Source of the DNA: Fagopyrum homotropicum
Lineage: Eukaryota; Streptophyta; Magnoliopsida; Caryophyllales; Polygonaceae
Length of the DNA stretch: 64,000 nt
Assembly (NCBI GenBank): GCA_033239125.1
Contig: BSWB01000002.1
Coordinates: 161,541,909-161,605,908 of the forward strand
Reading direction: 5' to 3'
Shown one piece after another: positions 1-10,899 of the stretch; within the stretch, counting starts at the first letter, position 1, and each line of letters starts with the position of its first letter. The notes beneath the pieces were generated by a model that was not told the DNA's origin, did not search any database, and saw nothing but the letters and a program-made list of their open reading frames with translations. Made by a program: the position numbers and the translations under genes.

Positions 1-2205
1 TCTCATTCTCCATATAAGAATAATCCCCATAATCACGAAATTAAATCAAATTTATCTTGAATTTAAATTACTAAATAGTTTGATCTCATGGGGTCATCAA
101 TCATCATCACTTCCATTAGTGATCCATTATCCATGTGTAGTCAAATTCTTTATTCAAGAAAATGCAAGAGAAACATAAACGTAAACGTAAAAAATTCATT
201 TAAAGCACCAATCAATGTCATTATAGTATTTTAGTACAATGATATACAAAAAATATGATAAGATATAGAGATAGTGGAGAAATAATGAATAGTTACTTAT
301 AATAATGTTAAACATTTGAAGTCTAGTATACAAGATTGGTGTAGTTTTACTGTCAATTGATTTCAGAGAATTGTACTTAAGTTGAACCTGAATTAAACGA
401 GTTATACGCTCTTATGTATAGGATCTGTTTAACGGTATGTATGTGTCGGACTTTAATATGGTATAAGAGTGACTAACCTTTAATCGATCTGCGATCCTAA
501 CATGTGGACAAGTGTCAATTAGAGTTAGAGATATGATTGCATCTCAATAGTTGGTTTTTACCGGAGTTGTATCTTGCTCCATGCTTCAATTTGTTTTTCT
601 TATCTATGTTTGTACTGGGTTTGATTCTACTTTGTTGATGGATTTTCTGAAGGTGGAGTGACCATTGACCCGAGGTATGTGCGGGGTGAAGCCACGATTG
701 TCTGATCTAGATTGTAAGTATGTGGACAGTCTCAGAGAACAAATCTATGATAGGAATCTCGGTCGAGATTTTGTGTACGGCCGAGATTTATGAAAACTTC
801 GAACAAAGAACGTGAGTTTGGTGGAATAATAATGGAAAGATAAGAAGATGATTTATGGAAGGAAATAAGTGAAAATATAGGAAGATACGAACCAAGATAT
901 TTCCGCAAAGAATCTTAACTAGTTATGGGTCAAAACCCCTTAACGAAGAACTTGACTTAGTGTCCCTTCTTTAACCTTACACAAGCCTTCTAAGTAAGAG
1001 AAGCACAAGAAGGGACTAGAATTAACCAGGATCACCAACCTTTAAAAAGATTAACACACACAAGCACAATCTAACAAGGAATCACAATGATTCAATCAAG
1101 GCTCTCTATTTGATTGAATTGGAATGAATAAAATACAAATTTTTTAAGCGGAGCTGTATGAGTGAGGTCTCTTTAAATGCACATGCTGCTAATAAGTTAG
1201 CAACTTACTCATGGTTGTCTTTTGCCTTTGCTCCAGTGATAACTCCTTCCATGGTAGGACTCAAATATGATGTAGCTACATTATCCTTTAATGTCCAAAC
1301 CCTTAATCTTGTAATCGGTCCTTGAGGTAGTGGCGGGGTCGGTCCCTCGTCATTTGAGCACTTGTTTGGCTTGTGAGTGTATATGTTTGTTGATGGCTTT
1401 GGCGAAGGTGGACTGAGCCTCATGAGTTGTGCCGGTTTGGGATGTATTTTCATGACTATTGGTACCAGATAGTTGGTATGTTCAGGAGGATTACATATCT
1501 ATCTGCAATACTATGTGTGTTTATTTTGGGTTGTAACCACAAGTCCTAGACATGTACATAAACTATGTTATGTTAGTATAACTGGATCTTAACAAACCCA
1601 GACATGTTGTTTCACCCTTTTTACGAATTTAACTTTACCAAAAAAAATGTCAATTAGATTTGTATCCTTATTACACTATGCAAAATTATTTTAAAAATAA
1701 TAAGTTATTACATCTAAAGTGTTAACATTTCGAATTTATTATATAAGGATTTTCGTTATGCGGTCAGTCTATGGGTAGGACGACAATAAATGAAATGATT
1801 ACACATTTTAAGTCTAAACTTAAAGAAGTAAGCACTTGCCTAAACTAAAGATTTTGTAATTCTTACCAAAAACTAAAGATTTCGTAATGATTTAAATCAT
1901 TTTTAATAACTAATAATGATAGTCTTGAACAACAATCATTTGTGCTTGCTTTAATCTATACAAAATAATTATACTTTGTGATTAATATTAATGGAAGCAA
2001 AGTGTAACAAAAGAATAATGAAAGGACCCGCCAAATATGCACGTTATTAGAATTGCATTATTCTCCAAATCTCCCAAAGTGTTTGATCTCCTGTCGCATT
2101 TGACTTTAATTATGGTTCTTTTATTATTAATTCAAATGCTTTTCGTAGTGATGAATAAAGGATTATATTATTAATTTAAACCGTTTTTCCCTCTACTAAT
2201 TTATA
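1..2205. other. Gene-free AT-rich DNA with weak retroelement traces
   Basis: No convincing gene. On the minus strand at 1205-1453 a short open frame contains LPQGPITRLRVWTLKD, resembling the GPITRARAK-type phrase near the end of Gypsy polyproteins, but nothing around it confirms this. 640-1140 has the higher-complexity look of decayed retroelement non-coding sequence. I see no terminal repeats. Confidence 0.3.
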
Positions 2206-2207
2206 TA

Positions 2208-2484
2208 CTTCCTCCGATAAAAAATATGTGTCGTTTTGATCAAATTTCACTGTCGTTTTAAGTTTTCTAGGCCAATAAATGAACAATAACTAGAAGAAAT
2301 GTTCTTGAAAATTGGTGTAAATAATTAATTTTAGTTCTAAAATCTTTTTTATTGGTTTAAAAGAAGGTTGAATATTAAATAAGTGATAAGATTTAGAAAA
2401 ATTTCTTAAAATCTATATTATTTAATATTTTTCTTAAAAATTGTGTTAAAGGTTAAAATGACAGTTATTTTTGATCGGAGGGAG
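2208..2484. mobile_element. Stowaway-like MITE (Tc1/mariner type)
   Basis: A 277-bp element with inverted ends CTTCCTCCGATAAAAAATA and ATTTTTGATCGGAGGGAG, flanked by TA on both sides (2206-2207 and 2485-2486). The CTCCCTCCG-type terminus and TA target duplication are hallmarks of plant Stowaway elements. The interior is AT-rich and non-coding. Confidence 0.85.
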
Positions 2485-2486
2485 TA

Positions 2487-3166
2487 TGTTTTTAGATCGT
2501 TCATTAAAAAATACCCTAATTATGATAATTGTCATCTAATTATTACTTTTAAAGGTGTTTTTAATCATTAAATAATAATATTATTGAAAATTCAATAATA
2601 AAAAATGGTTAAGCTTATACTAAATTATACAAAGTTGATCCACATGTATTTATAATTACAAATGTATGTATTGATAAACAGTTTATATTTTTCTTTTGAA
2701 TAAAATTATAAGGGGCTCCTACATTGTAATTAAAAATAAATTGTTTAGTCTATAAATTTATAATATGCGAGATAATAATATAAATACTCTAATAAAATTA
2801 GAGTTTATAAAAATATATTATAATATAGTTGTTTTGTGTTTTCGTTTATACCCACATAGTAAATATCTAACATATAAGTTTTAATTTAAAATCAATAAAA
2901 AATGAATATAATAAGCTAGTAAGTCGCTACCCTTATATTATTTTATGTATAATTTTATAACAGAAAAGCTAGATTTACGAAACTCGATCTATTAAGTAAC
3001 GAAGAAACTCACATATAGAGTACAAAGCGATCTGTGCAGGACACTAGTGTTTAAATTTTACCTAGGAACTAGGTTGATTTTCTTCGGATAAGAAAATAGT
3101 TTTTTACACCGGCAACCTCTGATTACGCCTAGCCATTTTGCGTCAACGGCCTTCACGAACGTTCGT
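2487..3166. other. Gene-free AT-rich spacer
   Basis: Low-complexity AT-rich sequence between two MITEs. I see no coding potential, RNA gene or terminal repeats. Confidence 0.5.
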
Positions 3167-3174
3167 CCGATATC

Positions 3175-3560
3175 TAGGGTTGTGCAAAATTGGACCGGAC
3201 TGGAAAACCGGAACGGACCGGAATTTACGGTCCGGTCCACGGTCCAGGGTTTTTTGAAAATCCGGGTTACGGTCCGGTCTGGTTTTTGGACCGTATAAAA
3301 CCGTAACACATGTTGGACCGTAAACTATGGATTTTCGGTCCAGTTCGATCCGATCCGGTCCTTTCCGTTCCGATTTTGGACCGAAAAACCTCACCAAAAT
3401 TGCACCATTTAGGTACAAATCGGTCCGATCCGGTCTGAAATATTTAAAATTGCACAATTTAGGTATAAAACGGTCCAACACGGAACCGGACCGGTCTGAT
3501 CTACGGTCCAAGGATTTATCAATTTATTGTCCACCGGTCCGGACCGTATGCACAACCCTA
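3175..3560. mobile_element. hAT-type miniature element with GGTCCG arrays
   Basis: A 386-bp element with ends TAGGGTTGTGCA and TGCACAACCCTA, an exact 12-bp inverted repeat. The flanking 8-bp sequences CCGATATC (3167-3174) and CCTACATC (3561-3568) agree at 6 of 8 positions, as expected for an aged hAT target duplication. Both halves are packed with GGTCCG, CGGACC and CCGGTCC motifs in both orientations, resembling the subterminal transposase-binding arrays of hAT elements. Reading frames over it are repeat artefacts. Confidence 0.8.
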
Positions 3561-3568
3561 CCTACATC

Positions 3569-3805
3569 ATCAAATTGTAACTTTCGTCGACAAAAGATAT
3601 ATCGAACATCGTGTAAATAACCCACATCTTTTTATAATTAACACTAATAACAACTTAGTTCAATAAGTAACAATTAGAGCGGTTACATTATATTCTTAGG
3701 ATACCCTCGTACATAAACTATAAAGAAACTGCATATATAGCCATATAGGTCATCCTTGCTACCTATGATTCGGACACTAAATTTATACTTTTCTAAAACT
3801 AAATG

Positions 3806-3843
<38 letters not shown>

Positions 3844-4832
3844 TAAAGCAAGCAAAAACAATAATTAAATAATTTAGAAAACAAAATAATTGAAATGTAG
3901 ACCATCAACTAATCTTTGATATATATGTTTGTTTACGGTTTTCAGTTTCCATCATTATTAATGAATGAAATTATTTAGAAAAAAGTGACCATACGATATA
4001 AGTTGTTGTGTGCTCATCGATTATATTGACAACTATGAGATATGACACACCATGTGGTAGGTATTGTTGCATAATATTACAACAAACCAATGATATAAGT
4101 TTTGATCTTAAACGATTTCACATATATTATGTATCAAATTGTACTTAGGTCTTCTTTATATATATGTGCTAGATCAATCAAATAAAGTTAGTTCAATCAA
4201 TGAAGTTAAAAAAAATGCAATAATAATAAAATGGAATTGTTAAGAACATAACAACAAATTCACTATATACAACATAACGCTGAGTGATTGTATCAATTTA
4301 AGTTGAGGTTCTTCAACGCATTCGTCAAACTTTGAAATTTAATAGTTTATGATCGTCGCAATACATTGTACATCTTGTAAATCGAGCACATTAACTTTAG
4401 TAACCTATTAAAATAACGGAAAAAACACTGTTGATTTGGAATTCTATCTCCATGTACTAGCCAACAAAGACTAATCTAATGAGTATTGTCGACACCGGAG
4501 GCCTTTGGCGCATAAAAAGCATGTCATGAGACGTTGAACTTGAGTTTATGGTTCGGATCTATAATGATTATGTGTTAGCGAGTATTTTCGACATCCAGTA
4601 ATTAAAACTTCGTGTAAATAACATTAACAAAGAGTTAATTTAGCTAATAATGCATTTTTTTTAATAATAAGTATGCATTTTTTTTAAAACTTGTTAACAA
4701 AGTATGTACTTCTATTAAAAAAATATTTCCTCCATTATCCTAGATTCACGTTAATTCTTTGCCGTCAACAACCACAAGTCCGGCGACGGCGTCAACTTGT
4801 CGGTGTTCTATGACACTATGGGTAATAGTACA
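3569..4832. other. Gene-free spacer with a (TA)n tract
   Basis: AT-rich sequence with a TA dinucleotide tract at about 3808-3841. No gene, RNA gene or bounded repeat is visible. Confidence 0.5.
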
Positions 4833-4840
4833 CATCCCAC

Positions 4841-5108
4841 TAGTGGTGGGTCACAAACCTAAACCTCCGGTTTGGTCGGCGGTTTAGCCGGTTTATTAAA
4901 AAAAAAAAAAATTGAAAAAACTGGACCAAACCGGCGGTTAAAATAATAAAAAAATAATCAAACCGGCGGTTTAACCGCCGGTTTGGCCAAAGGTCAAACC
5001 TTAACCGTAAACCCACGGTTTGGCCAAACCGGCAAACCTAAACCGCCGGTTTGGGCCGGTTCACAAACCGCCGGTTTGGCGGTTTGGTTCAAACCGAACC
5101 CACCTCTA
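4841..5108. mobile_element. hAT-type miniature element with GGCGGTTT arrays, copy 1
   Basis: A 268-bp element starting TAGTGGTGGGTCACAAACC and ending GAACCCACCTCTA. It is flanked on both sides by the perfect 8-bp target duplication CATCCCAC (4833-4840 and 5109-5116). The body is a dense array of GGCGGTTT, AACCGCCGG and CCGGTTTGG in both orientations around an AT-rich centre. Eight-bp duplication and TAG-type termini place it in the hAT superfamily; there is no coding capacity. Confidence 0.88.
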
Positions 5109-5116
5109 CATCCCAC

Positions 5117-5540
5117 TAGAGTTGCCAACAACGAGGGCAAACAACGCAGGTCAACGCTTCAACATCTATAGTGGATAACCTACCACTCTAGCTTGCGGGA
5201 TTGAAGCGGCAGGACGACTCCAAAGTGAATGTCGGGCTGGTGGAGGAAAGAGGGGGAAATCCCGGATCTCCTCCCGCCGCCCTACTTAAGCTTGCACCGT
5301 AGTCGATTGAGTTCACTAGACACCCTAAATCGATTGGGGAAGATGAATATTTGGTTAAATTAAAAAAATCCTATGTCTTGTAATTGTTTTAATAGCCCAA
5401 CTTTCTGAATTTTTAGATTTTGCCCCAAAAAGATAATAACATAAAATTACCTAATTTTATAATTGTAGGGAATTACCCAAATTTCTGAAATTTTCATGTT
5501 TTACCTCGAAAGGATAAATAGGGTAAGTAAAATCGGGTAA
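5117..5540. other. Gene-free spacer
   Basis: A somewhat GC-richer stretch (5120-5340) with short open frames but no recognisable product, then AT-rich sequence. I see nothing further in it. Confidence 0.4.
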
Positions 5541-5544
5541 CTAA

Positions 5545-5990
5545 CATTGAGTAAGTAAGTAAAGTTGGTTACGCGAAATTGGGTACGTGAAAATTAAGTA
5601 CGTGAGAGTTGAGTATGTGAAATTGAGTATTAACATATTAGTATTACATTGGGTATTAATATATTGAGCATCAGACTTGTATTAACATATTGAGTATTAA
5701 ACTTAGGTATTAACATATTGGGTATTTAGATTGAGTATTGACATACTAAATATCAAACTTGGGTATTAAGATACGTAGGTTATTAACATATTCTGTATTA
5801 TGTTGGGTAATAACATTTTTTTTGTATCAGACTTGGGTATTATGTTGGTCGTTGGGCATTAAAGTATTTGGTATTATGTTGGGTATAAACATATTGAATA
5901 TCAAGAGGTTGGTATTAACATATTTGGGATTACGATTGGGTATTAACATATTTGATATTGCAGTTGGTTATTAACAGATTGGGTATCATA
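5545..5990. repeat. Degenerate ~25-30 bp tandem repeat (GGGTATTAACATATT)
   Basis: More than a dozen imperfect copies of a unit like TTGGGTATTAACATATT with variants such as GAGTATTAAAC and GGGTATTATG. Spacing varies from about 20 to 35 bp, so it is an old, diverged minisatellite. The open frame across it is a by-product of the repeat. A hAT element is inserted at its right edge. Confidence 0.75.
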
Positions 5991-5991
5991 C

Positions 5992-6286
5992 TAGACATGT
6001 GTCGCAAACCTAAACCTAAATTGGGAAAAGCCAAACTGGTGGTTTAGGTTTAACCTAAACCGTCAAACCGCCGGTTTTAGCAACGTTTGTAAAAAAAATT
6101 ACCAACCCGGAACAAACCAGCGGTTTGAGGACCAAACTGTCGGTTAATAACCGGTTTGGTCACTTTAAAAATTAAAAATAAAATAAATACAAAATAACCA
6201 AACCGACAGTTTAGACCAAACCAGCGATTTGAACCAGTTTAAAAACCGCTGGTTCGATTATTTGCCCTACGCTGAACCCAACCCTA
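5992..6286. mobile_element. hAT-type miniature element with GGCGGTTT arrays, copy 2 (degenerate)
   Basis: Left end TAGACATGTGTCGCAAACC differs by a few bases from copy 1; the right end GAACCCAACCCTA is the family terminus. The interior carries CCGCCGG and GGCGGTTT-like motifs. No matching 8-bp flanks remain, consistent with age. Confidence 0.65.
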
Positions 6287-6299
6287 TTACCTCACACTA

Positions 6300-6840
6300 G
6301 GTTTTAAGATATTAGGTAATAAGATGAAAGTTTGTGTTGCCTTCTTCCTTGGATTAATAAAAATACCATTTAACTACATTTTTTTTATTTTTTATTTTTT
6401 CTATAATTATTTTAAAATACCCTCTATCTACAAAAGTGCATACTTTATTCGCACTATAAAAAAAAATTGCATACTTACCAAATTAATCTAATAAAATAAT
6501 AAATTAAAATTTTTTTGAAGAGATTTGATTGTATTGTCAATTGAATGATCCTTAAAAAGTGGGATACCAAATTAATTTAATACAAGTAACAAAGATAGGT
6601 AAAGCTAATTAGTCATAATTATTATATTTGGAGACACAAATGATAGATCCTTGAGATTGTAGAAAAATGGCATCTTTTCATAAAGCCAATCAACCGACAC
6701 AACAAGAGCCCACATACACACATAATGGGCTCTTCTTCGGAGCCCAAACAATACATTTAATAATATTTATTATGTGTATCGAAGAGTTGTTGCAAGAAAA
6801 ATCTAATATTTTGGAAAATTAATCTGATTTTTTTAAATAT
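6300..6840. other. Gene-free AT-rich spacer
   Basis: AT-rich sequence, with one GC-richer patch (6695-6745) that does not code. No feature is recognised. Confidence 0.45.
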
Positions 6841-6843
6841 TAA

Positions 6844-7135
6844 GGGCCCGTTTGGTTCCAACTCCGGTAACGGAAACGGAATGGAAACGAATTTAGTCCA
6901 TATGCATATCCTTATTCATTAAATTTTATGAAATCATTCCTTGTAATTTAGTGTAAAGTACATTTGTTTTTCAACATTTTGTTATCCTATAGGGTATTAA
7001 AAGTAATCAAACTCTACTCCAATTACTTCAAAACACAAGGAATGATTCCAAAAACTTTTATAAATAAGGGCATAGGTATGGACTATATTCGTTTCCATTC
7101 CGTTTGCGATTTCGAAGTTAAAACCAAATGGGCCC
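6844..7135. mobile_element. Tourist-like MITE
   Basis: A 292-bp element beginning GGGCCCGTTTGGTTCCAACT and ending AAAACCAAATGGGCCC, with long imperfect inverted ends that include GGAATGGAAACGAAT and its complement. Flanks are TAA (left) and TGA (right), a 3-bp target duplication with one change. Two more full copies are at 28208 and 40924. Confidence 0.78.
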
Positions 7136-7408
7136 TGAAAATAGTCTTTAACCGTGGTAATGTTTCATGTTCGAACACTCGTGTAATATCTATGTAAAAA
7201 TTGATATTAAAAGAGGAATTTTAAGGCCACTACCAACTTTCGAGTAATTTTTTTATATTACAAGTTTATTTTATTTTAATATTACTGTCCACTTTTTCAG
7301 TTTATAAATAAAAATACATTAATTTTTTAGAATAAAATCTATTTTTTTCAAAAATTAAAAAAAATATATAAATTTAGTAGTACAAAGAATTTTAAGGCAC
7401 ATTATTCT

Positions 7409-7971
7409 GGTAGAGCCGTGCGGCTGAACGTAGAGTTGACACGTGTTTTAATTTTATTTTATTTTTCCAGAAACGAATGAAAATGATAGTTCAAAAGTTA
7501 TTAAGGGATAGTTCGTAACTTATAAAAGGATTATTCATGAATTATAATAGAATAGTTTATAGTGCAAAATTTATAAAGGAGTGAAAGTAATCGTTCAAAA
7601 CTTATTAATAAATAGTTCATAACTTATAAAAAAATAATTCATGAATTATAATAGAATAGTTCTTAGTGTAAAATTTATAATGGATAGTGCATAACTTATA
7701 AAATGATAGTTCGTGAATTATAATTGAATAATTCATAACATATAAAAGATTAATTTATAAATAAATTGATATAATATATTAAAAAGTAATAGTTCATTAA
7801 TTATATAGGAATAGTTCAAAGTTTATAAGAGAATAGTGTAGAATTTATAAAATAGTAGTTCAAAAATTTTTTCATTCGTTTCCTTAGAAATAAAAATTAA
7901 AAAAATAAAAAAAATAATTTTTTTTTATTTTGAACACGTGTTGATTCTACGTTCAACCACACGACCCTACC
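7409..7971. mobile_element. Long inverted-repeat element with internal tandem repeats
   Basis: Left arm GGTAGAGCCGTGCGGCTGAA and right arm TTCAACCACACGACCCTACC are imperfect inverted copies; similarity extends inward through ACACGTGTT and CATTCGTTTC motifs for roughly 80-90 bp. The centre consists of about ten imperfect copies of ATAGTTCATAACTTATAAAA. It resembles a foldback or Mutator-like non-autonomous element. A clear target duplication was not found. Confidence 0.6.
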
Positions 7972-8451
7972 CGAAATTTTAAACCGCACCTGAACATCTA
8001 CTCTATATATATATATATATATATTTGGATTAGAGATAAGTTTTGTAGGTCTCCGTTTTCACGTCAACTAAAAATCTTTAGTTTGAAGAAAAACTGAACC
8101 GGCCACTAATATGAATAATTATCCAATGAAAGTATAAGACTTATAATTAGTGAAATGACAGCTAAAATCAATTATGCGGTCTAGGTCGTACAAAACAATA
8201 TCATCAAGAGTAAAAATTAAGCAAAATAAATATTTTTTTAAAAAAAACGTAAAATCCAACAATTTGCTTAATTTACAAAAAAAGCCCTAATATTTAGGTG
8301 TACTTACCACGTGCAATTAGGGTTCATAATTAGCTTAGCACATGCATTCATGCGTGCATAAGATTAGTTGCTAATCACCTCCACATGTCTGCATGCTCTT
8401 ATGTCGATCCTAATTATTTGTTATATGTTAATAATTGTGCTTTATTCGTAA

Positions 8452-9022
8452 CTAGTTTAGTGCCCGCACCTTGTGCGGGATTGTCTAAATAAATATTATA
8501 TTTTCAGTTTCATGCAATATATATTAGATATTAATTTATAGTAAAAATTATTTTATTAATTAATATGACTAACATATGAGGATTACTTTTTTTAAAATAA
8601 ATAAAAGAACATAATTAAAATTCTATTACAACGATTATTATTCGAGTATTATATTTATACCTTAATATATTTAGATAGAGGAGCAAAATTTGGTTTACTT
8701 TTAAATTAAACAAATGTGTCAAATCTTGTTAGAAGATTTGCGTTAGATTTTCTCAACAAATCGAGTTACAATAGATCAGTTTGTTAATTTTGATTGGTAG
8801 ATAGGTATATTTATTTATTTTTAATTATTTATTTTAATAAAATTGACGTGGCATGATGACTGTTTACAAATTCTAATAAAAAATTTTTTTATAAAATAAT
8901 TATTGGCAAATCTGTAAATACGTTGTGGCAAATCTGTAAATAAATTGGAAAAAAGCTGACGTGGACGGCCTTAGAAGTTGACACGTGGATAAAATGGGTG
9001 CTGCTTTAGTAATATATATAGA
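8452..9022 (-). mobile_element. Non-autonomous Helitron
   Basis: Read on the minus strand it starts TCTATATATATTACTAAAG after a host A. It ends with the 7-bp-stem hairpin CCCGCACAAGGTGCGGG (plus 8463-8479), a 7-nt spacer and CTAG before a host T. A 5' TC, a subterminal GC hairpin, a CTRR end and A/T insertion without duplication are the defining Helitron marks. The 571-bp body is AT-rich with no RepHel coding sequence. Confidence 0.85.
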
Positions 9023-9069
9023 TGATTATAATTATTGGTTTTTTCTTTGCTATTCTTATTGTTAGAATG

Positions 9070-9441
9070 TAGAGTTGGGTCCAGTTCAAACCAAACCGTC
9101 GAACTGTCGGTTTGTGAACCGGCGGTTTAGGTTCGCCGGTTCGGTTGAACCGAAGGTTTACGGTTTAGGTTTAGGTTTGGCTCTCGGCCAAACCTAAACC
9201 GACGCTACAAACCGCAGTTCAACCGTCGGTTAATCCGGCGGTTTAACATTATTTTTATTATTTTTTTAACCGTCGGTTTAACCGACGGTGTTGACGGTTT
9301 GTAAAACGACGACTTTTACCGACGGTAGTAAAAGACGTTACAATTTTGATTTTTTTTTTTTTTTAAATAGTGTGTCAAACCGTCAAACCGGCGGTTTAGG
9401 TTGTTTGAGTTGAGCCGGTTTAGGTTTGCGACCCACCACTA
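9070..9441. mobile_element. hAT-type miniature element with GGCGGTTT arrays, copy 3
   Basis: A 372-bp element starting TAGAGTTGGGTCCAG and ending GCGACCCACCACTA. It is bounded by the perfect 8-bp duplication TTAGAATG at 9062-9069 and 9442-9449. It has the same terminal sequence and CCGGCGG/AACCGTCGG array as the 4841 copy. Non-coding. Confidence 0.88.
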
Positions 9442-9934
9442 TTAGAATGTGACTTTTTTTTACGTTTTAGTGATCCAATTCTGTTAGAGTTATAAATTAA
9501 AGCCTTTATTTTAATCACATAAGTTATTAAAATGGTAATTTTCTAATAAATGGCATTTTGTTAGGATAGATAACTTGCTACATTAATATATTAATTTTTC
9601 AAAAAAGAAAGAAAAGTAATATTTTTCTAGTAATGTTACACTTGCATCTTATACAATAAACTTCATTTTTCCTAAAAACTCACCCGATCAGTTAATTATA
9701 GCAGTTACTCAATAAACTTTGGCTTTAATAACCTAACGGTACCAAATACGCCTTATATGTGTCAAAATCATGAATTTATGTGATCGTTTCGAGACTTTAG
9801 TTGTTTTTTCAAAAATATTTTAGTGAACATTTTTAAAACAATCATTTAAATTAAAGCAAGTTAATGAAAATATAATATTTGCAAGTTTTTTGGTCAAAAA
9901 TATTTTAATGAAAATATAATATTTGAGCGTCATG

Positions 9935-10893
9935 TAGACATATGACGGACAATGTTGCTTGCTTGGCGTGTCCAAATGAGGGAGAGTCGCTTATTCATGC
10001 AATGAGGGGTTGTACTTTTGCGAGACCAGTTTGGATAGCTTTGGTTCCGATCAAAAGGCAGCAGACGTTTATGACCTTGGACTGGGATGATTGGCTCTTC
10101 GAGAACCTTAATATCGATTTAATCCCGGACATGGAGCTAAGCTGGAAGGAAATCTTTGCTATTGCGCTATGGTGGTTGTGGAAATGGCGTAATGCGCGAA
10201 CTTTTAATGAGGCACACATTGTTGTTGATATGGCTGCTTTCATTAAGGAGAGATATAGAGAGTATGCAGTGGTCTCGCTCAAGATCACTAACAGCTTGCT
10301 TTCGCGCAAACAGGAACAGCTAGTCCGAATGCAGGTTGGGTTAAGTTGAACTCGGACGGCGCCTCGCGGGGTAGCCAAGAGTTGGCGGCGGCTGGTGCGG
10401 TGATTAGAAACGCAGATGGTGACTGGGTTAAAGGCGTGACCATGAATATTGGAGCAGCTTCAACCCCAAAAGCGGAACTATGGGGAGTGATTGTGGGGCT
10501 TGAGCTTGCATGGGAGGCGGGTTTCAGAAGAGTTGATGTGGATATTGATTCCCTCTTGGTCCTTGGCTTCATTGACAAAGGGGTGAACTCCTCTCATCCC
10601 CTTTCTAGCCTGGTGGTACGCTGCCAAGGCTTCATCACTAGAGACTGGATTCTCAGTTTCAAACACACTTTTATAGAAGGTAATCGGGTAGCCGATGCTA
10701 TAGCCAATTTTGCCTTTTCGTTAGGTTTTGGTATCCACACTTTGGTGGATCCTCCGCAGAATGTGCGCAGTCTAATCCTCGAGGACATGAGGGGAGTGTC
10801 TCTCCCTCGGTTAACTAGGTTGTAATCACACATTTCTTTCAATAAAGGCCTTAGGGCAGGGAGCTTAGGCTCTTGTTCACCAAAAAAAAAAAA
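9935..10893 (+). pseudogene. 5'-truncated LINE: zf-RVT and RNase H end of ORF2 with poly-A
   Basis: The frame 9942-10349 holds a zinc-binding reverse-transcriptase-associated segment (CLACPNEGES...H....C, then WWLWKWRNARTFNE). A second frame, reaching to the stop at 10825, holds an RNase H domain: NSDGASRG, KAELWG, DVDIDS and GNRVADAIA retain the four acidic catalytic positions. One frameshift near 10300 separates the two. After the stop come an AATAAA signal (10842) and GTTCACC followed by an A-run near 10881-10893, the usual LINE 3' end. The endonuclease and reverse transcriptase are missing, so it cannot transpose by itself. Confidence 0.85.
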
Positions 10894-10899
10894 GCAATA

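Noticed and set aside
1205..1453. 82-residue minus-strand frame with GPITRLRVWTLKD
   Set aside because: It faintly resembles the end of a Gypsy polyprotein, but without LTR, polypurine tract or further pol sequence I did not call it a gene.
3058..3620. Several overlapping open frames on both strands
   Set aside because: They lie in the GGTCCG array of a hAT-type miniature element; both strands stay open because of the repeat.
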